DNA of 64,000 bases from Pseudomonadota bacterium (GTDB taxonomy: Bacteria > Pseudomonadota > Gammaproteobacteria > Steroidobacterales > Steroidobacteraceae): assembly GCA_023423065.1 (NCBI GenBank), contig JAFAGC010000039.1, positions 14,266 to 78,265 of the forward strand, given 5' to 3'. The notes beneath the pieces are model-generated. The model was given only the letters and a program-made list of their open reading frames with translations, was not told the origin of the DNA and searched no databases. The position numbers and the translations under genes are program-made. This document shows, in pieces, positions 8,099 to 16,940 of the stretch; position 1 is the first letter of the stretch; the number at the start of each line of letters is the position of its first letter.

Positions 8099-9379
8099 AT
8101 GCAAAACGCACCCTCGTCTGTCCTGGTCGCCGCGCTCGTAGTTCTGCTCCTACTGATCGCGTTTTCCTCCGGCACCGAAGTCGCGATGCTTTCGGCGAAT
8201 CGCCACAAGATCCGCGCGGCGGCGAAGGCGGGCAAGCGCACCGCCAAGGCGCTGGACGCGCTGCTCAGCAGACCCGAGAGCTGGCTGGGCGCGAACCTCG
8301 TGATCCTCGCGCTGGCGAGCGTCGCCGCATCGTCCATCGTGACCTTGTTAGCCCAGCGCACCGGTTACGAACATGCGATTCCCATCGCCGGCGGCGTGCT
8401 CGCGGTCTTCATGATCGTGTTCTGCGAGCTCGCGCCGAAGATCTATGCGGCCCTCAAGCCGAATCCCGTGGCCCTGTCATCCACCTACATCTACAAGGTG
8501 CTGGTGTTCCTGATGACGCCCTTCAGCTGGTTCGCCAACAAGGCCGCCTATGCGTTCCTGCGGTTGTTCGGCGTGAAGCCCGTGAGCGAAAGCGGACAGG
8601 CCATGTCGCCGGATGAATTGCGGTCCGTCGTCGCCGAGGCCGGCCCGATGATCCCGACGCGCCACCGGCAGATGCTGCTGTCGATCCTCGATCTCGAGCA
8701 CGTCACCGTGAACGACATCATGATCCCGCGCCAGGAGATCAACTCGATCAACGTCGAGGACAACTGGGAGGACATTCTCGACCAGCTCCGTCAGACGCCG
8801 CACACGCGTTTGCCGCTGCACGAGGGTGAGCTCGACAACCTCATCGGCATCATCCACATGAAACGCGTCGCGCAGGAACTGGCGCGCGACACCTTGACGC
8901 GCGAACGACTGATCGAGCTGGCCCGCGCGCGCGAGCCCTACTTCGTGCCCGAAGGCACCTCCCTCACCGTCCAGCTCAACCACTTCCAGCGCAACCGCCG
9001 TCGCATGGCTTTCGTCGTCGACGAATACGGCGATATCCAGGGCTTCGTCACGCTCGAGGACATCCTCGAGGAGATCGTCGGCGAGTTCACGACGGATCCC
9101 GCGACCGTGACGCACAAACACGTGCATCGCGAGGCGGCCGGCGCCTTCATCATCAACGCGAGCGCGACGGTGCGCGCGATCAACCGCTCGCTCGGCTGGC
9201 AACTACCTACCGACGGACCGAAGACGCTGAACGGCCTGCTGGTGGAGAAACTCGAAACGCTGCCGGAAACCGGCGCACTCGTGAACATCGGCGAGTACGC
9301 GTTCGAAGTGCTGCAGATCGGAGAGAACACCATCCGCACCGTGCGCGCGCGGCGGGTCTCATCGGCTGCCGGCGCGTAG
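8099..9379 (+). CDS. CNNM/CorC-HlyC family transporter (CorB-like), CBS domains
   Basis: The 426-residue protein has an N-terminal membrane domain of the CNNM/DUF21 type beginning VAALVVLLLLIAFSSGTEVAM, with the small-residue-rich 'SGTEVAMLSANRHKI' motif. A pair of CBS domains follows (about residues 210-320, including VNDIMIPRQEI and MAFVVDEYGDIQGFVTLEDILEEIVGE), and a C-terminal CorC/HlyC domain ends it. Proteins of this class act in magnesium or cobalt efflux. I chose ATG 8099 because it starts directly before the first helix; there is no obvious ribosome-binding site. It converges with the response regulator gene, seven bases away. Confidence 0.9.
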   Translation: MQNAPSSVLVAALVVLLLLIAFSSGTEVAMLSANRHKIRAAAKAGKRTAKALDALLSRPESWLGANLVILALASVAASSIVTLLAQRTGYEHAIPIAGGVLAVFMIVFCELAPKIYAALKPNPVALSSTYIYKVLVFLMTPFSWFANKAAYAFLRLFGVKPVSESGQAMSPDELRSVVAEAGPMIPTRHRQMLLSILDLEHVTVNDIMIPRQEINSINVEDNWEDILDQLRQTPHTRLPLHEGELDNLIGIIHMKRVAQELARDTLTRERLIELARAREPYFVPEGTSLTVQLNHFQRNRRRMAFVVDEYGDIQGFVTLEDILEEIVGEFTTDPATVTHKHVHREAAGAFIINASATVRAINRSLGWQLPTDGPKTLNGLLVEKLETLPETGALVNIGEYAFEVLQIGENTIRTVRARRVSSAAGA

Positions 9380-9386
9380 CCGCTCG

Positions 9387-10556
9387 TCAGGATCCGGACG
9401 CGCGCGGCGCCGGCGCCGAAAGACGCACGATTTCATCGAGCGCTTCGGGAGCGACTTGCGAGATGCGCGCCAGCAACCGTTCGCTGATCTCGAAGCCGAT
9501 CGGAACCAACAACGCGCCATTGCGCGTCCTGATTTCCTGCCGGAGCCGCATGCCGGGCTTCGCGGCCCGCAACGGCACGGTGACCTCCGCGTCCGGTTCG
9601 GGCGAGTCGGCGATGCTGGCGATGCATGCGCCGAGGATTCTTGCGCCGTATCGAGACTCGCGAGACCGCAATTTCCTGAGGATTTCGTCGCGAGGTGTGT
9701 TCTGCACCCTCATCGAGTCGATATCCAGCGCCGCGGAGAGCAGGCGCGCACCGGTTGCGGTCATCCCCTCACCGAGTCTCGCCAGCGACTCATCACTCCA
9801 ATTCAGCGCCGCGAGAATCTGGATGACCGGCTCCAGGCGCGGGATGTGCTCCAGCAACCGCATGGCCGACGGATGGACTTCCGCGGCGCGTTGCTGCTCT
9901 TCCCTGCTCAGGGTCCGGTTGTAGTACACCTTTTCCGCCAGGTCCTGAGAGACGGCGAAATAACCGATCTGCGAAAGCAACGCCGCGGCTTCGAGTTGCC
10001 AGAACTGCCGGCTGCCGAGACGCTGCGCGAGATCGGCCGAGATCCGCTTGATGCGCTCCGCCCGCCCGAACGCGACGGGATTCGTCACGGCCAGTACTTC
10101 CATGAGCGCCGCGACGCATTCGAGCAGAGTTTCCTGGAGGACCATGCGTTCCGCGACCGCCAACCGATGCCGGGCGACGCCGGCTTCGAGAGCCGCCTTG
10201 AGCTGGTCCACCGGGCAGGGCTTGGTCAGGAAGCGATATATCTGACCCTTGTTTACCGCATCTTTCGCTCCGTCCACGCCGGCTTCGCCGGTGAGGAGGA
10301 TGCGCGTGGCCAGAGGCGCGCGCTGCATGACTTCATGGAGGAATTGAGCCCCGTCCATCAGGGGCATGCGGAAATCCGAGACGACCACGGCGACATCCGG
10401 GAGATCCGCGAGCCTGCGGATGGCCTCCGGCCCACTCGTTGCCAGCTCGACCGTGTATTCCTTGCGCAGCAGGAGCGCCATGCTCTCGAGCAGGCGCTGC
10501 TCGTCATCGACGAACAGGACGCGAGGCTTTTCGATTGCGGGCGCGTTCATCGACAT
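9387..10556 (-). CDS. Response regulator with degenerate HD-GYP-like output domain
   Basis: The 389-residue protein starts with a CheY-like receiver domain: acidic pair at residues 17-18, phosphoacceptor Asp61 in VVVSDFRMP, LLTG, and Lys112 in FLTKPCP. The second half follows the fold of HD-GYP cyclic-di-GMP phosphodiesterases, but the catalytic HD pair is replaced by Ser-Gln in LLSQIGYFAV (residues 193-202). The later HHExxDGxGYP motif is lost as well. It is therefore probably not a phosphodiesterase and may work by protein binding. It starts 59 bases after radA on the same strand. No partner kinase is nearby. Confidence 0.82.
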   Translation of the reverse strand: MSMNAPAIEKPRVLFVDDEQRLLESMALLLRKEYTVELATSGPEAIRRLADLPDVAVVVSDFRMPLMDGAQFLHEVMQRAPLATRILLTGEAGVDGAKDAVNKGQIYRFLTKPCPVDQLKAALEAGVARHRLAVAERMVLQETLLECVAALMEVLAVTNPVAFGRAERIKRISADLAQRLGSRQFWQLEAAALLSQIGYFAVSQDLAEKVYYNRTLSREEQQRAAEVHPSAMRLLEHIPRLEPVIQILAALNWSDESLARLGEGMTATGARLLSAALDIDSMRVQNTPRDEILRKLRSRESRYGARILGACIASIADSPEPDAEVTVPLRAAKPGMRLRQEIRTRNGALLVPIGFEISERLLARISQVAPEALDEIVRLSAPAPRASGS

Positions 10557-10615
10557 CCCTATCCACCGCCGACTTGTGTCTATCTACACGAACCGCGGCC
10601 GACACACAAACGTGT

Positions 10616-11962
10616 CTATTCGATCGCGGCCCTGAGAGCCTGGTCGACGCGCTCGAGAGACAGGATCCGCAGCCCCTCGATTGGGGAACGCGGCGCGTTG
10701 TCCTTTGGAATCAGCGCCGTCGTGAATCCCTGCTTCGCCGCTTCGCGCAGCCGCTCCTCGCCATACGCAACCGGCCGCAGCTCGCCCGCGAGTCCGATCT
10801 CGCCGAACGCGACGATGGATTGAGCGATCGGCTTGTCCGCGAGACTCGAGGCGAGCGTCAGCGCGATCGGCAGATCACAGGCCGTCTCCGTGACTTCGAG
10901 GCCGCCCACCAGGTTCACGAACACATCGTGGTCCTGCAGGTTCACACCCGCGTGCCGGTTCATGACGGCCAGCAGCATCGCGACGCGTTGCGCATCGAGA
11001 CCCTGCGCCACGCGGCGTGGCGAGCCGAAACGCGAAGCGTCGACGAGCGCCTGCAGCTCCACGAGCAACGGCCGCCGGCCATCGCGCGTGACGGTGACGA
11101 TGCTCCCGGGCGCGGGCTCCGACGAACGCGCCAGGAATATCGCCGAAGGATTGCGCACCTCGCGCAGCCCCTGCTCGCTCATGTGGAAGAACGCGAGCTC
11201 GCCGACCGCGCCGAAGCGGTTCTTGGTCGCACGCACGTTGCGGAAGCGGCTCGACGCATCGCTCTCGAAATACAGCACGGTGTCGACCAGGTGTTCGAGC
11301 ACGCGCGGCCCCGCGATCGCGCCGTCCTTCGTCACGTGCCCCACGATGATGACGCTCGTGCCCGTGCTCTTCGCGAAACGCACGAGCTGCGCCGTGCACT
11401 CCTTCAACTGCGTGACCGCGCCGGCCGGCGTTCCCACCGACGCGAGCTGCACGGTTTGAATGGAATCGACCACGAGCAGGCGCACGTTCTCCTCACGCGC
11501 GCGGGTGAGCATCGACTCGAGATCCGTATCCGCAACCACGCGCAGCCCAGAACCCAGGGCGCCCAACCTGCGCGCACGCACGCCGATCTGCGCGGCGGAC
11601 TCCTCCGCGGATAGATAGAGCGTCGGCGCGTGACCCGCGACCTGGTGGGCCACCTGCAGCAGCAGCGTGGACTTGCCGATTCCGGGTTCACCGCCCAGCA
11701 AGGTCACCGACCCCGGGATGAGTCCACCGCCAAGCACGCGATCGAGCTCCGACATGCCCGTCGGCTGCCGGCCCACTTCATCGGCTACCAGCTCGGCAAC
11801 CGGGGATGCGGTGGCGGCCGCCGCGGGCGCACTACCCGCGCGGCGCGCGACCGAGCGCTGTTCGAGGGTGTTCCACTGCGAGCATTGGGGGCACTGCCCC
11901 TGCCATTTGAGGGTTTCGGCGCCGCAATCCGCGCACACGAAAACGAGGGCAGGCTTGGCCAT
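10616..11962 (-). CDS. radA: DNA repair protein RadA
   Basis: RadA is a RecA-like ATPase that promotes branch migration of recombination intermediates. The 448-residue protein has an N-terminal four-cysteine zinc finger (Cys10, Cys13, Cys24, Cys27). Walker A GEPGIGKST lies at residues 91-99, followed by the RadA-specific KNRFG motif and a C-terminal Lon-protease-like domain (residues about 340-448, with VNLVGGLEVTE). Length and layout are standard. In related genomes radA is often near alr and dnaB; here the phosphatase/FHA pair and a secreted propeller gene stand between. Confidence 0.96.
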   Translation of the reverse strand: MAKPALVFVCADCGAETLKWQGQCPQCSQWNTLEQRSVARRAGSAPAAAATASPVAELVADEVGRQPTGMSELDRVLGGGLIPGSVTLLGGEPGIGKSTLLLQVAHQVAGHAPTLYLSAEESAAQIGVRARRLGALGSGLRVVADTDLESMLTRAREENVRLLVVDSIQTVQLASVGTPAGAVTQLKECTAQLVRFAKSTGTSVIIVGHVTKDGAIAGPRVLEHLVDTVLYFESDASSRFRNVRATKNRFGAVGELAFFHMSEQGLREVRNPSAIFLARSSEPAPGSIVTVTRDGRRPLLVELQALVDASRFGSPRRVAQGLDAQRVAMLLAVMNRHAGVNLQDHDVFVNLVGGLEVTETACDLPIALTLASSLADKPIAQSIVAFGEIGLAGELRPVAYGEERLREAAKQGFTTALIPKDNAPRSPIEGLRILSLERVDQALRAAIE

Positions 11963-12303
11963 CAGTGGATATCCAGGGGTGTCAAAAGCGTGACGAGGGT
12001 CATGTCGTGGGAGGCCTCCCGGGCCGTCTATTCACCTAGTGTGCTGTAGTGCGGTGCAGCCAGCCTGCGGTCCCATTAGCATTGCAACCCTAGGTCGTTG
12101 ATTCTGGGTCATTGGTTTTATCGGTTCGCCCGGGGAAGTGTGACTTATTGCTCCGGCCCGCCGATGCACTGCTGGTAGGTTATGGCATTGCGCGGGGAAG
12201 CGTGCGGGCGCATTGCGGCCGTAAGGGTCTCTTTTTGAGCATTGAGCACAGGTGTGATCGAAGCATTCGCTGAATATTGCTGGCGGCTCGGCGGGGAGTG
12301 CCG
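11963..12303. other. Intergenic region between divergent radA and the phosphatase gene
   Basis: The 341 bases between two divergently read genes are less GC-rich than their surroundings. They should hold both promoters, but I found no convincing -35/-10 pair. A GGGGAG ribosome-binding site precedes the phosphatase ATG. Short frames on the minus strand run antisense into the phosphatase gene and show no recognisable protein. No tRNA, repeat or strong hairpin was seen. Confidence 0.6.
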
Positions 12304-13128
12304 ATGAGCCTCAAGGGCAAGCTCACGTTCGTCGGGCAGACCGATACCGGTCGCGTTCGCGAACACAATGAAGACACCATCGCCTCCGACGTGGACGTCG
12401 GGTTGCTGGTGCTTGCCGACGGCATGGGCGGTTACAACGCCGGCGAGGTCGCGAGCGGCATCGCGGTCAAGACGATCACCAATCTCGTGCGCGAAGGGCT
12501 ATCCCGCGAAGACCTCGGAACCATCGATCGCACCACGGGCCTCGCCCGGCCCTCGATCGTGTTGCGCGACGCCATCACCCGGGCCAACAAGATCATCTAC
12601 CAGACCGCGCGCTCGCAGGCCGAATGCGAGGGCATGGGCACCACCGTCGTGGCCGCCCTCTTCTACGACAATCGCATTTCCATCGCGCACGTCGGGGATT
12701 CGCGGTTGTATCGCCAGCGCAATGGCCAGATCGCCCAGGTGACGATGGACCATTCGCTGTTGCAGGAATTGGTCGATCGCGGCTTCTACTCGCCCGAAGA
12801 GGCCCAGCGGGCGGCAAACAAGAACTACGTGACCCGCGCGCTCGGCGTCGAACCTCAGGTCGAGGTCGAAGTGCAGGAGCACCCGGTCGACAAGGGCGAC
12901 ATCTACATCCTCTGTTCGGACGGTCTCTCCGACATGGTTGAAGATGAAGACATCCGTTTAACTATAAGCACCTTTGGTGCTAATCTAGATACGGTTGCTA
13001 AGCAGTTGATTCAGCTAGCCAACGAGAACGGAGGCCGCGACAACGTCTCAGTGGTGCTGGCGCAGGCGAACGAAGCGTTCCCTGCGAGTCGCGGCGTGAT
13101 GGACAAACTTCTGGGCTGGTTCAGTTAA
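12304..13128 (+). CDS. PP2C-family serine/threonine protein phosphatase (Stp1-like)
   Basis: The 274-residue protein has the PP2C metal-binding motifs: GRVREHNEDTIASD, LVLADGMGGYNAGEVAS, TTVVAALFYDNRISIAHVGDSRLYR, and the late ILCSDGLSDMVED and GGRDNVSVVL. Such enzymes remove phosphate from Ser/Thr residues with manganese or magnesium, in the cytoplasm. I chose ATG 12304 because GGGGAG lies just upstream and the family's N-terminus begins there. The FHA protein gene follows after 15 bases, so a kinase-phosphatase-FHA signalling set is likely, although no kinase is in the window. A short AT-rich stretch with an AGCACC/GGTGCT hairpin lies near 12966-12980. Confidence 0.92.
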   Translation: MSLKGKLTFVGQTDTGRVREHNEDTIASDVDVGLLVLADGMGGYNAGEVASGIAVKTITNLVREGLSREDLGTIDRTTGLARPSIVLRDAITRANKIIYQTARSQAECEGMGTTVVAALFYDNRISIAHVGDSRLYRQRNGQIAQVTMDHSLLQELVDRGFYSPEEAQRAANKNYVTRALGVEPQVEVEVQEHPVDKGDIYILCSDGLSDMVEDEDIRLTISTFGANLDTVAKQLIQLANENGGRDNVSVVLAQANEAFPASRGVMDKLLGWFS

Positions 13129-13143
13129 GGGAAGGCGAAAAGA

Positions 13144-13857
13144 ATGGCACGTCTCGTATTGAGCCTGGATAACCAGGTCCTCGCCGAATACAACATGAAC
13201 AAGGAGCGGTACACGATTGGCCGCCTCCCTGACAACGATATTCGCATCGACAATTCGGCTGTATCGGGCCATCACTCGCTGATCATCAACATCCTCAACG
13301 ACTCGTTCCTCGAGGATCTGAACAGCACCAACGGCACGTACGTCAACGGCAAGCTCATCAAGAAGCATGCGCTGCAACACGGCGACGTGGTCACCGTCGG
13401 ACATCACCAGCTGCGCTTCGTCGAGGACGACGAGGCCCAGGACGAATTCGAAAAGACGATGGTCATCCAGCCCTCGTCGCGCCCGGCCGCCGAGAAGATG
13501 CAGGCGGTCAAGGATCGTGCCGACAAGGTTTCCGCCGACGTGTCCGCCAGCGGCCTGCGCCGCGGTATCGACGGCAAGACGCCGGTCAAGAAGGCCAAGC
13601 TGCAGGTGCTCTCCGGTTCGTTCGCGGGCCGCGAGCTCGAGCTGAACAAGGCGCTCACGACGCTCGGACGCCCCGGCATCCAGGTCGCCGCGATCACGCG
13701 CCGCCAGGACGGTTACTTCATCGTGCACGTGGATGCGGACAAGCCCGAGAACACTCCGCTCGTGAACGGCACCGCCATCGGCAGCCAGGCGCGCAAGCTC
13801 ACCGACAACGATGTGATCCAGCTTGCGGGCGTGAAGATGGGGTTCTTCGAGGCGTAG
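13144..13857 (+). CDS. Protein with two FHA domains, the second degenerate
   Basis: FHA domains bind phosphothreonine peptides. The first domain (about residues 20-95) has the canonical GRLPDNDIRI, SGHHSLI and LNSTNGTYVNG motifs. A linker of some 60 residues leads to a second FHA-like fold (about residues 150-235). There LTTLGRPGIQVAAITRRQDG replaces the usual arginine/serine/histidine pattern, while PLVNGTAIG is kept. The second domain may therefore not bind phosphate. The gene is directly downstream of the phosphatase, which could act on the same phosphoproteins. A strong terminator follows 32 bases after the stop codon. Confidence 0.88.
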   Translation: MARLVLSLDNQVLAEYNMNKERYTIGRLPDNDIRIDNSAVSGHHSLIINILNDSFLEDLNSTNGTYVNGKLIKKHALQHGDVVTVGHHQLRFVEDDEAQDEFEKTMVIQPSSRPAAEKMQAVKDRADKVSADVSASGLRRGIDGKTPVKKAKLQVLSGSFAGRELELNKALTTLGRPGIQVAAITRRQDGYFIVHVDADKPENTPLVNGTAIGSQARKLTDNDVIQLAGVKMGFFEA

Positions 13858-13889
13858 GGACATTCTGCGTTTGCCCGCCGAAGGCGGGA

Positions 13890-13926
13890 AAAAAGGGACG
13901 GGCCTCTTCGGCCCGTCCCTTTTTTA
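13890..13926. terminator. Bidirectional intrinsic terminator
   Basis: GGGACGGGCC at 13895-13904 pairs perfectly with GGCCCGTCCC at 13910-13919 around a five-base loop. T-runs flank the stem on both strands (A-run at 13889-13894, T-run at 13920-13925). It lies between the convergent FHA and propeller genes and can stop both transcripts. Confidence 0.92.
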
Positions 13927-13962
13927 TTGCAAACGCTGAATGTCCCTATTCCGTGCGCCGAC

Positions 13963-16851
13963 CTATTTCGGTTTCACCTCGTACAGCGTCACGGTCCCGC
14001 TGATTTCATTGGCAACCGCCACGAGCGGATGACCGGTCGGACTTTCCTGCGCGGCGATGAATTTCAGGCCCTCGGGCCCGAGATCGCCCGTGCCCGCGGC
14101 GAAGTCGCGGTTGTTGAGATAATCGACGAAGAACGGCGCGAACGGATCCGTCACGTCGTACAACATCACGCCACCGATGCGCTCGAGCCCGATGAATGCA
14201 TACGTGCGGCCATCGATGACGCCCAGCGTGACGCCTTCCGGTTCCGGTCCCTTGTTGTCGGAGCGGTCATCGAGTGTGCTGTTGTTGTTGCTCGCATTGA
14301 AATTCACGGGGTACTTCGCCGCCGTGATGCGCTCGAACTCGCTGCCGCTGTCGTAGGCCAGTTGCCCAGTCGTCGACCAGATCGAGAACGAACGGCCACC
14401 CAACGTGAACAGCCGGTCGTAGTCACCGTCGCCGTCATCATCGCCTTGCGAGGTGGTGACCGTGTGGCGGCCGAGGTTGGCGTTCTGGCGCAGAGTCGCC
14501 GCGTTGGGGAAGGCTGTAGGATCGAGCGTGAGCGTGCCGACGCGCGCCTCTTCCACGAGACCCGGCCATTCACGAGCATCGCCTTCGTTGGCCGTGACCA
14601 GCCAGGTGGTGCCCTTCGCCTGGTATGCCGCGACCGAGTCCGGCAGGTAGATTCCGAGCAGCGGCCAGTCGCGGATGTTGATCTTCGAGTCGCGATCCGA
14701 AGCATCGAGGCCGGGAACGTCGATGAGCCCTAGTGTGACGTTCTCCGGAACGTAACCCGGCGCCGTCTGGAACCGCCCGGTGGCATTGTCGACGATGATC
14801 TGGGCGACGCCGAAATCGTTGTCGTTGATCACCGCGAGCTGGCCGTTGTCGAGCAATGTCAGGCCTTCCACCTTCTGCACCGAGGCGTAGCCCGCCGCGG
14901 CGAGATCGACGTGCAGCGTCTTGGCGAGTCCGCGCACGTTTACGGCCGCGAGCTCCGCTGACGTCATCTGGTCCAGCGAGAGATTGACGAGCGAACCGCC
15001 GCGCGCGACCGGATACAGCGTGTCCACCGCGGTGATGTCCGTGGCCGTTCCGAGCGTGAACGAGTAGACCTTCTTCGTGATCACCGCGATGTCCGACGCC
15101 GGCACGGCGTCGTCGTCGCGCTCGACCACGAGGAACTCACCCGTGCCGGACGCGACGGCATCGCCGATCTTGTCGGCGCGCGTGTCGGCCGTGTCGAGCG
15201 GTACCGGATTGTCCATCTCGTAGAGGAACTGGCGCGTGGCGTGTGTGACCGGATCGAACTCGACCACGCGCACGTTGCGCATCGCGTTCAGCGCGCCGTT
15301 CGCGAGGCTGACAGGATTGCGGATCGGGCTTTGCACGAACGCATAGAACTTGCCGTTCTGGTACGCCAGCGCTTCGACACCGCGATTCTGGCGGCGCTGC
15401 GCGATGGCGGCCGGCAGAGCCTCGATGCCGAGTTCGCCCGCGACGCCCGCCGGCGGCACCGACTTGCCCGCGGCCGCGTGCGTGCCGATCGGGATGAATC
15501 GCTCCAGTAGTTTGCCCACCGGATCGAAGTGGTAGATGGCCGGGCGGTATTCGTCGCCGAGCCAGAAGCTGCCGTCGCTCGCGACCACGATGGCCTCGAA
15601 GTCGCCGCCGAGCGGATCGAGCGGCAACACGTTGCCGAACAGGTCCACCGGCACTTCATCGTTGTACGCCTGGCTGGCGTTGTCCGAGAGCGTCGTGTTC
15701 GGCAGCCCCGTGAGCGGCGAGCCATCCGGGCGCTCGAGCTCGATCTGCTGGGTGAGCGAGAACTCGCCGCTTTTCGGATCCAGCGTGAAGCGCACGATGC
15801 GCGGCGAGAACTGCGGGAGCACGAACGGTCGCCGGATACCCGTGGGCTCGGCATTCGGACCGCGGTCCGTGTGCGTGACGAATTTCAGCTTGCCGTCGCG
15901 CGTCCGGCCTTCGAACGCGAGACCAGAGAATCCGCCGAGCAGCATCTTCTGGCCGGCCGCGGTGAAACCGATCGTCGGCAGTCGCGTCCACTCATAGCTG
16001 GCCGCGACTTTCGCGGTTGCCTTGTGATCCTTGTAACCCAGGCCCGACAGGCGTGTGACCTTCGCCTTCGCGATGTCGATCGTCGCGATCGCATTGTTCT
16101 CCTGCAGAGTCACGAAGGCCGTGCGCGAATCCGGCGAGGACGCGATGTATTCGGGTTCCAGATCCTGCGCGACGCTCGCGCCCGGGCCGAAGAAGCGCAC
16201 ACCCTTGCCGCGCAGCACGTCTTCTTGGCCGTTGAACGCCCTGAAGTCCGCGGTCCGCACATTCGCCTGGCCGAAGCTTTTCCACTCGCCGGGGTTCTGC
16301 GGCATTCGCACGATGCTGACGGATCCCTCCGGATCGACGTTTGCGCCACCGTAGCCGCTCGGCTCGCCCTCGTTGGCGACCAGCACGTACCGGCCGTCGG
16401 GCGTGAAGGTGACCATGTCGGGCAACGCGCCCACTGTCGCCGAGGCGACGGGCTCGCCATCGGTCGTGAAGAATCCGAGGGTGCCAGGGTCGGTCTTGGC
16501 CGACGCCTGGATGGCGACCGCGACGATGCCGTCCCGCACGTCGACACTATTGGGCGAGCCCTGCGCCGACAGATCCAGCCGTCGCACGAGCGTGGGAGCA
16601 AGCGGATTCGCGATGTCGATGATCTCGACGCTCGATGCCTGCGCGTTGATCAGGAAGAGCCGGCGCGACGCCTTGTCGTAAGCGACGATTTCCGCCGCTC
16701 CCTCGCCGAGACCGGTCGAGTACGTGGAGATGATGCTCAGGCCGAGCGGCCCCGGGTCCGGAGCCTGGGGTTGTCCCGCCGCGGCGCCCGCGGTGAAAAG
16801 AACGGAAGCAATGGCAGCCGCGACGAGGCGGCCGGAAAATCTCGGCGTCAT
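13963..16851 (-). CDS. Secreted choice-of-anchor I protein with inserted phytase-like esterase domain
   Basis: The 962-residue protein starts with a signal peptide (MTPRFSGRLVAAAIASVLFTAG then AAAGQ), so it is exported; I rejected an upstream start for that reason. The N-terminal 260 residues are a propeller of the choice-of-anchor I type (GGANVDPEGSVSIV, VLVANEGEPSGYG). An 'esterase-like activity of phytase' domain (about residues 280-640, with GFSGLAFEGRTRDGKLKF and VTHTDRGPNAEPTGIR) follows. The choice-of-anchor fold then resumes (WLVTANEGDAREW, LGPEGLKF) to the C-terminus. This makes one domain look inserted into another. The substrate is unknown; a phosphoester is possible. It is the last gene after alr on this strand and ends at the bidirectional terminator. 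Confidence 0.82.
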   Translation of the reverse strand: MTPRFSGRLVAAAIASVLFTAGAAAGQPQAPDPGPLGLSIISTYSTGLGEGAAEIVAYDKASRRLFLINAQASSVEIIDIANPLAPTLVRRLDLSAQGSPNSVDVRDGIVAVAIQASAKTDPGTLGFFTTDGEPVASATVGALPDMVTFTPDGRYVLVANEGEPSGYGGANVDPEGSVSIVRMPQNPGEWKSFGQANVRTADFRAFNGQEDVLRGKGVRFFGPGASVAQDLEPEYIASSPDSRTAFVTLQENNAIATIDIAKAKVTRLSGLGYKDHKATAKVAASYEWTRLPTIGFTAAGQKMLLGGFSGLAFEGRTRDGKLKFVTHTDRGPNAEPTGIRRPFVLPQFSPRIVRFTLDPKSGEFSLTQQIELERPDGSPLTGLPNTTLSDNASQAYNDEVPVDLFGNVLPLDPLGGDFEAIVVASDGSFWLGDEYRPAIYHFDPVGKLLERFIPIGTHAAAGKSVPPAGVAGELGIEALPAAIAQRRQNRGVEALAYQNGKFYAFVQSPIRNPVSLANGALNAMRNVRVVEFDPVTHATRQFLYEMDNPVPLDTADTRADKIGDAVASGTGEFLVVERDDDAVPASDIAVITKKVYSFTLGTATDITAVDTLYPVARGGSLVNLSLDQMTSAELAAVNVRGLAKTLHVDLAAAGYASVQKVEGLTLLDNGQLAVINDNDFGVAQIIVDNATGRFQTAPGYVPENVTLGLIDVPGLDASDRDSKINIRDWPLLGIYLPDSVAAYQAKGTTWLVTANEGDAREWPGLVEEARVGTLTLDPTAFPNAATLRQNANLGRHTVTTSQGDDDGDGDYDRLFTLGGRSFSIWSTTGQLAYDSGSEFERITAAKYPVNFNASNNNSTLDDRSDNKGPEPEGVTLGVIDGRTYAFIGLERIGGVMLYDVTDPFAPFFVDYLNNRDFAAGTGDLGPEGLKFIAAQESPTGHPLVAVANEISGTVTLYEVKPK

Positions 16852-16940
16852 GGGATCTCCGTGTTGTTGTCGCACGATTAGACGCAAGCAGCGATTGCAT
16901 GCGTGTGACAACCGCGCCCGATCCGGCGCACGAAGATTCG

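Noticed and set aside
12145..12366. 73-codon minus-strand frame near the phosphatase start
   Set aside because: It overlaps the phosphatase coding start antisense and has no recognised domain.
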